A stretch of 9,464 nucleotides of DNA from contig CAYNCU010000164.1 in NCBI GenBank assembly GCA_964395765.1, forward strand, positions 1 to 9,464, given 5' to 3'. Position numbers and translations under genes: made by a program. The notes beneath the pieces are model-generated. The model searched no databases and was not told the DNA's origin. It saw nothing but the letters and a program-made list of their open reading frames with translations. Position 1 is the first letter of the stretch. The number at the start of each line of letters is the position of its first letter. This DNA is from DATDPY01 sp964395765. Its GTDB lineage: Bacteria > Bacteroidota > Bacteroidia > Cytophagales > Cyclobacteriaceae. This document shows positions 1 to 5,137 of the stretch, one piece after another.

Positions 1-121
1 GGCATCCATGGAGTAAAAGAACTGTAGGACCATTTCCGGTTTCAATATAATGCATCCTGCCGGGGCCGACTTCAACAAAATTCGGCTCCCAGGGCCAGTC
101 TGGTAATTGATGTATGCTCAT
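1..121 (-). CDS. alpha/beta-fold hydrolase, N-terminal 40 codons (partial, runs off left edge)
   Basis: Read on the minus strand from the ATG at 121-119, the sequence encodes 40 residues plus one base before the window ends. The start reads MSIHQLPDWPWEPNFVEV, followed by a strand-type segment (RMHYIETGNGP) and then TVLLLHGC. The 'MHYIETGNGPTVLLLHG' pattern is the classic beginning of alpha/beta hydrolases of the haloalkane dehalogenase / epoxide hydrolase-like group. There the HG motif after strand beta-3 forms the oxyanion hole. The next codon begins with C, compatible with the proline that usually follows (HGxP). An in-frame TAA lies three codons upstream of the ATG, so this is the earliest possible start. 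The nucleophile, acid and histidine lie outside the window, so substrate and exact subfamily cannot be given. No Sec signal is visible, so it is probably cytoplasmic. Confidence 0.8.
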   Translation of the reverse strand, partial: MSIHQLPDWPWEPNFVEVGPGRMHYIETGNGPTVLLLHGC

Positions 122-365
122 GATTGGTTAGTTACTTCTTTAATCAACCCTTCTACGCCGGAAATCCTTCCCGCTATTCATTGCATAAGTCGCAAGATAA
201 TAAATTAAAATTATACGACGTAATTTCCCCTATTTACCAGTCCTGCAAAGTATGACCGGGTTCTGGCTTACTATTCATTTCCTGATTTCCTGATTTACCG
301 ATTCACCGATTTACCGATTCACCGATTTACCGATTTACTGATTTGTTGTTTTACAACTATACCGT
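122..365. other. intergenic region between the hydrolase and the PadR/PspC unit
   Basis: This 244-base gap separates two co-directional minus-strand genes. It contains an AT-rich stretch near 195-225 that could hold the hydrolase promoter, although I found no box pair good enough to annotate. It also holds the 8-bp tandem repeat at 278-341 and a small perfect inverted repeat, GTTGT-TTT-ACAAC, at 345-357, eight bases beyond the stop of the small membrane protein gene. The hairpin has only a five-base stem and no clear U-tract, so I do not call it a terminator. No RNA gene or ORF is seen. Confidence 0.6.
278..341. repeat. 8-bp tandem repeat, eight units (TTTACCGA type)
   Basis: Eight consecutive 8-base units can be read directly: TTTCCTGA twice, then TTTACCGA and TTCACCGA alternating (TTTACCGA, TTCACCGA, TTTACCGA, TTCACCGA, TTTACCGA), then TTTACTGA, followed by a decayed TTTGTTG. 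The alternation means the middle part also behaves as a 16-base repeat. An 8-base period keeps no reading frame, and the array sits between genes, just downstream of the three-gene minus-strand unit. It may be a slippage-generated microsatellite, or a member of a dispersed repeat family. Units are immediately adjacent with no spacers. Confidence 0.9.
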
Positions 366-767
366 TTACCTGGCGTTCTTTACCAGGTCCGTGGCATAAA
401 TAGGTTCTTTATCGCGAATAATCTGCTGTGAATTAAACCAAAGGCAATAAATTCCGATGATCGTTCCGATCGGTATAAATATCAGGTAAATGATTCCCAC
501 GACCAGACTTATATTTTTTGACCATGCCGCTTCTCTCAGCATTCCTGCGCCCCCGATAATAGCAGGCACGGAGAGCACCAGGATGGCAATTCCAAACAGG
601 TGGCATAAAAAGAATACGAGTGGTGCAAGTCCGGGCTCATCTACAAATGCCGTTACAAAATTAACCGCCGTCAGTAAAGTTACCGCTCCGAACAGGTTCA
701 GCGCCGAATAGGCTATTAAGATGGCTCCCAGGATTTTCTGGTGAGTCCTGTATGTATTTTCTTTCAT
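366..767 (-). CDS. small multi-pass membrane protein, third gene of the PadR/PspC unit
   Basis: A 133-residue hydrophobic protein with about four membrane segments: roughly residues 12-40, 46-68, 83-98 and 99-112. The first 12 residues (MKENTYRTHQKI) are polar, and so is the last stretch from about residue 113 (SQQIIRDKEPIY...). The middle reads GGAGMLREAAWSKNISLVVGI and then IPIGTIIGIYCLWF. This resembles a recurring small-membrane-protein pattern in Bacteroidota, in which a 'GxGLLxxxxWA' motif is followed by 'PIGTxxGIYxLW'. No enzymatic residues or named domain are evident. The start at 767 lies 29 bases after the stop of the PspC gene, so the gene is probably co-transcribed with it. That placement suggests an accessory membrane role, but function is unknown. 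The reading frame is intact. Confidence 0.78.
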   Translation of the reverse strand: MKENTYRTHQKILGAILIAYSALNLFGAVTLLTAVNFVTAFVDEPGLAPLVFFLCHLFGIAILVLSVPAIIGGAGMLREAAWSKNISLVVGIIYLIFIPIGTIIGIYCLWFNSQQIIRDKEPIYATDLVKNAR

Positions 768-796
768 TGTTGTGTTGTTTTTATTTCCCTGATTCC

Positions 797-3244
797 TTAT
801 TCTTCCTTTGAAACATTGCTGTCCGGTCCCTGAATATTTACCCTGGGGTCACCGGTGTATTTTATTTTCCCGAAACCTGAAGTATTGGCTTCCAGTTCTT
901 CCGTTACATGGATCCTGGCGTTGGATGCTCCCGTTACGTTCAGGTCGGCATTTTTCACCTGGTAATCAAAACCATTGATTGCCGATGCGCCAAAAGCCTT
1001 GCCGGTCAGGTTTTCACCTTCTCCGTTCAGCGTAAGGCTGGAAGCGCCGTCAATTTTTGCCGTCAATGTTCTTACATTAAGATTTGCATCCACATTGGAT
1101 GCACCGGAAATGTCGATATCCATGTTGTCGGAATCAAATCCTTTCAGATCGGTTTTACATGCCCCGCTCAATCGCACGTGATCAAGTTCAGGCATGGAAA
1201 TATTAATGGTAATATCATTCCTGTTTCTTTCCCATCTTTGAATTTTATCCTTGTAATCAATTACCAGCTCATCACCATCCAGGTGCGCATCTACATTATC
1301 GACCTCTTCCCTGTCCCCGTTAATGACCAACCTGCTTTTTGAAGCCCGTATAATATTCACATTGAATAATCCGTTAATTCTAAGCGATTTAAAGGAATCG
1401 AAATCGTAAGGCCGGTTATACCCGTTCATATCGAATGATTCCGGGATGTTATTCCGGCTTTCTTCCTCCTTTTGATGCGTACAGGTAACACATTTTAATC
1501 CTTCCTCCTTTGTAAACATCCACGTGTTACCTTCAAGATCGGCATAGGAATAGCCATTGTCGTAAAAAGTGCTGCGAAGTATATTTCTCAGGTCATTATC
1601 CATACGGAATGGTTTGTTATATGGGATATATAAAACCATATCCAATGACTGGCCCCTGAAACGGGCATCAGGCTTGAAGCTGAAATTCGAATCAAAGACC
1701 AGGACGGAATCTTCCTTGTCGATATTATAATTAATCATGCCTGCATTATTCATGGCATCGGATCTTGAATTACCCCGGGAATAGATCCGCTCTTCCAGCC
1801 TGACCCCCGGGTCATCCTGTCCGCGTAATTTCAGGGAGACCCTTTCCAGGTCGTCATCTCCTGTATAATGCATCTGCAGAACGATGGTTTTATTTCCAAA
1901 ATCGTAATTCTGAACATTCACAACGGTTCCTTCCCGGCTGAAATCGAGGACGAGCCTAGGAACTGTGAATACGATCACTACCAGGCTTATGATCCAAAGG
2001 GCGAACAGGCCCCAGCCGACTTTTGCATTCAGCATGAGCCGTTTCATGATCACCGAAATACCCAGTATGACCAGGAATACGGCAGGGATCAGTGAAGCAA
2101 AAAAGATGGCAATGACCGGCAATGACGGAACTCCTCGGGTGAGCGCATCAATGGGAAGGTCGGCAATAACAAAGGGCTGGTTTCCTGCGAATAATCCCAG
2201 GGCAATACCGCCGGCCAGGAAGAGTGCGATGATCAGTGATATGGCGATAATTACCAAAGCGATCCCGAATACAACCCGGATGGCTTCGACGAAAAAGTTA
2301 AGAAACGGCCCCAGCGCTTTCGACAATACTTCAATGAGGGTCGAAATCAGCCGGAAAGGAAACAACAGGATCTTTACCAGCACTGATTCTTCGTGACTTT
2401 CGCCTACCTTCAGGCTCTTTTTAATATTGCTCTCAATATTTTTGAGCGTAACGGGCTCCCCCTGCATTTCCATTTTATCGGTGATGGTGGTTGCCATCGG
2501 CAGGATAATCCAGAATATGATGTAAAGGATCAGGCCGGTACCCCCGAAAAAGATCAGGATGATAAACAGTAACCGGATCACCACTACGTCAACGCCGAAA
2601 TAAGCCGCAATCCCGCTGGCTACGCCGCCCAGCACTTTATCATCCGGGTTACGGTACATTTTTTTGTATTTCCGGTCGTCAGGCAGTTCATAGGTGCCCG
2701 GGATGACGATCCACAATACGATATAGGTAATGGTTAATAGTACCGGAATGGCAGGCAATACCCAAACTCCGAAAAACATGATGATGAATACCAGCCTGAT
2801 CCATAACGGATCGAGGCCGAAGTGATGGGCAATTCCCGCAATAACACCACCGAGGATCTTGCGTTTTTCATCCCTGTATAACTTCTGAGGAGGAACATAG
2901 GTCGATGAAGTCGCGCCTTGTTCGGCACCCGAAGTTGATTCCTTACTCGATTCCCTGGGCTCAGGTTCTTCTTCCACCTCCACTTCCTTGAAATCCTTGA
3001 TCCCGCCCATGGTGGCGATCAATGCTTCCACATCTTCCAGGGTAATGACTTGTTTTCCGTCTTTCAGCTTGCCGAGAAAGATTTCAGCGATACGGTTTTC
3101 TATGTCGGCGGTGATCTCCGTACTGTCGTCATAGGTCGAAAAATATTTATGAATGGTTTCCAGGTAATCTTTCAGTTTCTCATAACCATCCTCTTCAATA
3201 TGAAAAATGATCCCGCTTATATTAATACTGATATTCTTTTTCAT
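797..3244 (-). CDS. PspC-domain membrane protein with C-terminal DUF2807/GIN beta-helix domain
   Basis: An 815-residue integral membrane protein. Residues 1-90 form a charged, probably cytoplasmic domain typical of Bacteroidota PspC proteins (MKKNISINISGIIFHI; 'ITADIENRIAEIF'). An acidic/Ser-rich linker follows (about 88-118). Two PspC domains come next: 121-183 (KILGGVIAGIAHHFGLDP at 129-146, then hydrophobic) and 196-251 (KVLGGVASGIAAYFGVD at 203-219, then hydrophobic). After an amphipathic region (about 265-320), further membrane segments lie near 322-354, 375-400 and 409-433. The soluble remainder contains a CVTC motif (585-588) and ends in a GIN domain (about 615-803) with SGAS/DGAS/FGAS/TGAS turns every 19-20 residues. 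PspC domains are known from phage-shock envelope-stress systems. GIN domains are usually exported. I infer an envelope sensor or stabiliser. Its ATG overlaps the padR stop (ATGA), which implies translational coupling. Confidence 0.93.
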   Translation of the reverse strand: MKKNISINISGIIFHIEEDGYEKLKDYLETIHKYFSTYDDSTEITADIENRIAEIFLGKLKDGKQVITLEDVEALIATMGGIKDFKEVEVEEEPEPRESSKESTSGAEQGATSSTYVPPQKLYRDEKRKILGGVIAGIAHHFGLDPLWIRLVFIIMFFGVWVLPAIPVLLTITYIVLWIVIPGTYELPDDRKYKKMYRNPDDKVLGGVASGIAAYFGVDVVVIRLLFIILIFFGGTGLILYIIFWIILPMATTITDKMEMQGEPVTLKNIESNIKKSLKVGESHEESVLVKILLFPFRLISTLIEVLSKALGPFLNFFVEAIRVVFGIALVIIAISLIIALFLAGGIALGLFAGNQPFVIADLPIDALTRGVPSLPVIAIFFASLIPAVFLVILGISVIMKRLMLNAKVGWGLFALWIISLVVIVFTVPRLVLDFSREGTVVNVQNYDFGNKTIVLQMHYTGDDDLERVSLKLRGQDDPGVRLEERIYSRGNSRSDAMNNAGMINYNIDKEDSVLVFDSNFSFKPDARFRGQSLDMVLYIPYNKPFRMDNDLRNILRSTFYDNGYSYADLEGNTWMFTKEEGLKCVTCTHQKEEESRNNIPESFDMNGYNRPYDFDSFKSLRINGLFNVNIIRASKSRLVINGDREEVDNVDAHLDGDELVIDYKDKIQRWERNRNDITINISMPELDHVRLSGACKTDLKGFDSDNMDIDISGASNVDANLNVRTLTAKIDGASSLTLNGEGENLTGKAFGASAINGFDYQVKNADLNVTGASNARIHVTEELEANTSGFGKIKYTGDPRVNIQGPDSNVSKEE

Positions 3245-3609
3245 TTTTCTGAATTTTTGGATTTGTCACTTGTTTTTTGTTTGCCCTGGGAAATGATCCT
3301 ATGGGTGGAATTGATCAGATCGCCCCAGGTATCGTCTAATTTTAAAAGAAAATCCTTTCCCTCATCGGTTAAGGTATAATATTTTCGGGGCGGACCCGAC
3401 GAAGATTCTACCCATTTATATTCCACTAACCCCGCCTTGCGAAGTCTTGTCAGCAGCGGGTATAAGGTACCCTCTACCACGATGATCCTCGCGGAAGTAA
3501 GTTCTTCGAGCATATCCGATGCATATACCTCGCCCCGCGAAATGATATGCAGGATACAGAACTCCAGGATCCCCTTCCTCATCTGTACTTGTGTGTTTTC
3601 TAATTTCAT
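3241..3609 (-). CDS. PadR-family winged-helix transcriptional repressor
   Basis: A 122-residue protein matching the short PadR type. Residues 9-90 hold the winged helix-turn-helix: the N-terminal helix QMRKGILEFCILHII, then YASDMLEEL, the recognition-helix region VVEGTLYPLLTRLRKAGLVE, and a wing containing GPPRKYYTLTDEGKDFL. The 'GTLYPLL.RL...GLV' and 'RKYY.LT..G' signatures are diagnostic for PadR. A short C-terminal helix (about 92-108) would supply the dimer contact, and the last dozen residues are a Lys/Ser-rich tail. PadR proteins are DNA-binding dimers, usually repressors of an adjacent gene and often of themselves. As first gene of the unit, overlapping the PspC gene by four bases, this one most likely controls its own operon. 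The inducer is unknown; no ligand domain is visible beyond the family fold. Confidence 0.95.
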   Translation of the reverse strand: MKLENTQVQMRKGILEFCILHIISRGEVYASDMLEELTSARIIVVEGTLYPLLTRLRKAGLVEYKWVESSSGPPRKYYTLTDEGKDFLLKLDDTWGDLINSTHRIISQGKQKTSDKSKNSEK

Positions 3610-3637
3610 GAGTTGTGCATTTATTATGACCTCTGAT

Positions 3638-3669
3638 CAATTATACGTGCCGGTACCTTGTATAGCAAA
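3638..3669 (-). promoter_or_regulatory. candidate Bacteroidota-type promoter of the padR-pspC unit
   Basis: On the minus strand, TTTG (3669-3666) is followed after exactly 20 bases by TATAATTG (3645-3638). This matches the Bacteroidota primary-sigma pattern of a -33 TTTG and a -7 TAnnTTTG, with one mismatch in the -7 box. The -7 box ends 28 bases before the padR ATG, implying a leader of about 20 bases. The assignment rests on pattern and position only. Confidence 0.5.
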
Positions 3670-3676
3670 GTACTTT
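3667..3676. promoter_or_regulatory. perfect palindrome AAAGTACTTT overlapping the -33 box, possible PadR operator
   Basis: AAAGTACTTT is a perfect 10-base palindrome that overlaps the candidate -33 element of the padR promoter. A second GTAC-centred palindrome, GGTACC, lies at 3652-3657 inside the promoter spacer, 17 bases away centre to centre. Dimeric PadR repressors bind palindromic sites in their own promoters, so this is a plausible autoregulatory operator. Such short palindromes also arise by chance. Confidence 0.3.
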
Positions 3677-3890
3677 TTAACAAAAGTTACCGAGACGCAT
3701 GAATTTCTTTGATTTATTATATTTTTTATATAATTTATTATATTTAAATTTAATAATTAATTAAAATTATCAATCCATTCATGCATTCAACAGAGTAAGG
3801 ATGATAAATAATGATGGATTCACGATGGCATTTGCCCAGGTTATACAGGTGCACAAAAAGGATTTATATTTCTGAATGAAAAATTGTTAC

Positions 3891-3961
3891 CCGCTGATCC
3901 CGCAGATTTTCGCCGGTTTTATTTTCATTTATCTTCTGCGGTCATCTGCCTTATCTGCGGT
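3891..3961. repeat. degraded palindromic intergenic repeat (CGCAGAT / ATCTGCG type)
   Basis: The left part carries CCGCTGAT, CCGCAGAT and TTTCGCCGG. After a T-rich centre (about 3917-3931) the right part carries CTTCTGCGG, TCATCTGCC and TTATCTGCGGT. The repeated CGCAGAT words on the left face ATCTGCG words on the right, so the element can form an imperfect long hairpin with a T-rich loop. From memory, similar non-coding elements alternating 'CGCAGAT' and 'ATCTGCG' occur in many copies between genes of environmental Bacteroidota. This would be a diverged copy. Its family and copy number cannot be checked here. Confidence 0.6.
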
Positions 3962-4060
3962 AAAAATATTAATTACCGGGAACAGGGATAACACTTCATT
4001 TTAAAATGTTCAATGATTAATTCAATATTGCGTTATTTGCTGTAGGAATATGAGATTCTG

Positions 4061-5137
4061 ATGACGAGGAAGTTATTGATATTTATTTTTATTTGTATTT
4101 ACCTGATAACGGATTACGCCTGTGCACAGGATAAAACGCCCAAATACAGCAATGAATTCCTCACCCTCGGCGTGGGAGCGCGTGCCCTGGGAATGGCCAA
4201 TGCGCAAACCGCCGTCACTGTTGATGTCACTTCGGCTTACTGGAACCCCGCTGCATTAACTGAAATTAAAAACAAATACCAGGCTTCGCTCATGCATGCT
4301 GCTTATTTTGCAGGCATTGCCAATTACGATTACGCAGGCTTCAGTATGCCGTTGGACAGTCTGAGCCACCTGGCGGTGTCACTTATCCGTTTCGCCATCG
4401 ACGATATTCCCGATACCCGTTTCCTTTACGATGCCAGTGGCGCTATCAATTATAATAATATCAGCTTCTTTTCTGCCGCTGACTATGCCCTGTTTATTTC
4501 CTTTGCCCGTAAAATCCCTGCGATAAAAAACCTGAGCCTGGGAGGAAACGTAAAGATCATTCACCGCATGGTGGGGGATTTCGCCTATTCATGGGGCTTC
4601 GGAATTGATGCTGCTGCTTTATGGACACCGGGACACTGGAAACTCGGTGCCAATTACCGGGATGCCCTGGGCACCTTTAATGCATGGACACACAATACAG
4701 CGCTGGTACAGGATGTTTACGCCTTGACGGGAAACGTGATACCGGAAAATTCAGTGGAAATTACGCTGCCCCGCCTGGTGATCGGCGCCGGTCGCGATTT
4801 CAGGATCGGCCATAAATTCGGAATCCTTCCCGCCGCTGACCTTGAACTGACTTTTGATGGAAAAAGAAATGTTCCCGTGCGAACTAACCTGGTTTCCATC
4901 GACCCGCGGATTGGAATTGAAACCAATTACAACAAAATTGCATTCCTTCGGGTGGGTGTCGGGAGTTTTCAGCAAATAAAAAATTTCGACGGTTCAAAAA
5001 AAATCTCCTATACTCCTTCTTTCGGGCTGGGAATCAGGATAAAGGTAATTACCATTGATTATGCCATGACCGATATCGGGAATCAGGCGGAGTCCCTTTA
5101 TTCACATATCTTTTCAATCAAAGCTTCCTTCGACTAA
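4061..5137 (+). CDS. PorV/PorQ-family outer-membrane beta-barrel protein (T9SS-associated)
   Basis: A 358-residue exported protein. Residues 1-22 form a signal peptide (basic MTRK, hydrophobic core, AXA-type ACA before Q23). The mature start carries the family signature: FLTLGVGARALGMANAQTA followed by DVTSAYWNPAAL (about residues 33-66). The rest alternates short hydrophobic strands and turns (LSLGGNVKII, WKLGANYRDALG, LGIRIKVITIDYAMTD near the end), as expected of a FadL-like barrel. The last residues are KASFD, so the terminal aromatic typical of many barrels is one residue from the end. PorV works with the PorU sortase as the shuttle delivering T9SS cargo; PorQ partners PorZ. The stop codon touches the start of the downstream PorU2-like gene (TAAATG), implying co-translation and a shared complex. 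It may be a paralogue rather than the housekeeping PorV. Confidence 0.92.
   Translation: MTRKLLIFIFICIYLITDYACAQDKTPKYSNEFLTLGVGARALGMANAQTAVTVDVTSAYWNPAALTEIKNKYQASLMHAAYFAGIANYDYAGFSMPLDSLSHLAVSLIRFAIDDIPDTRFLYDASGAINYNNISFFSAADYALFISFARKIPAIKNLSLGGNVKIIHRMVGDFAYSWGFGIDAAALWTPGHWKLGANYRDALGTFNAWTHNTALVQDVYALTGNVIPENSVEITLPRLVIGAGRDFRIGHKFGILPAADLELTFDGKRNVPVRTNLVSIDPRIGIETNYNKIAFLRVGVGSFQQIKNFDGSKKISYTPSFGLGIRIKVITIDYAMTDIGNQAESLYSHIFSIKASFD

Larger units (their letters stand above)
3610..4060. other. divergent intergenic region with AT-rich island
   Basis: This 451-base region separates padR (minus) from the porV-like gene (plus). It holds, in order, the padR promoter candidate, an AT-rich island at about 3705-3770, a featureless stretch at 3771-3889, the palindromic repeat at 3891-3961, and about 100 bases upstream of the porV-like gene. 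The AT island contains an exact 13-base direct repeat, ATTTATTATATTT, at 3712-3724 and 3733-3745, starting 21 bases apart (two helical turns). Upstream of the porV-like gene only a weak -7-like GTTATTTG (4032-4039) is seen, without a good -33 partner. No tRNA, riboswitch or credible small ORF is recognised. Confidence 0.6.

Noticed and set aside
278..341. Possible CRISPR array
   Set aside because: Units are only 8 bases long and directly adjacent, with no unique spacers and no cas genes nearby.
345..357. Hairpin GTTGT-TTT-ACAAC as a terminator for the three-gene minus-strand unit
   Set aside because: Five A/T-leaning base pairs and no run of U on the downstream side; too weak to call intrinsic termination.
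908..1342. 144-codon open frame on the plus strand opposite the GIN domain
   Set aside because: Antisense shadow of the repeated GIN-domain coding sequence; no recognisable protein features and no separate promoter context.
1965..2396. 143-codon open frame on the plus strand opposite the PspC gene
   Set aside because: It lies wholly antisense to a well-supported gene, is Met/Thr/Arg-rich with no domain pattern, and mirrors the codon structure of the membrane segment on the other strand.
3811..3879. Small ORF of 22-23 codons in the divergent intergenic region
   Set aside because: Composition looks random, there is no promoter or ribosome-binding context, and no membrane or signal features.
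4032..4039. GTTATTTG as -7 box of the porV-like gene
   Set aside because: First two bases do not match TAnnTTTG and no TTTG lies 19-21 bases upstream; noted only as a weak possibility.
4061..4126. Lipoprotein signal (Cys21) in the porV-like protein
   Set aside because: The residues before Cys21 (TDYA) do not form a lipobox; ACA before Q23 is a better ordinary signal-peptidase site.
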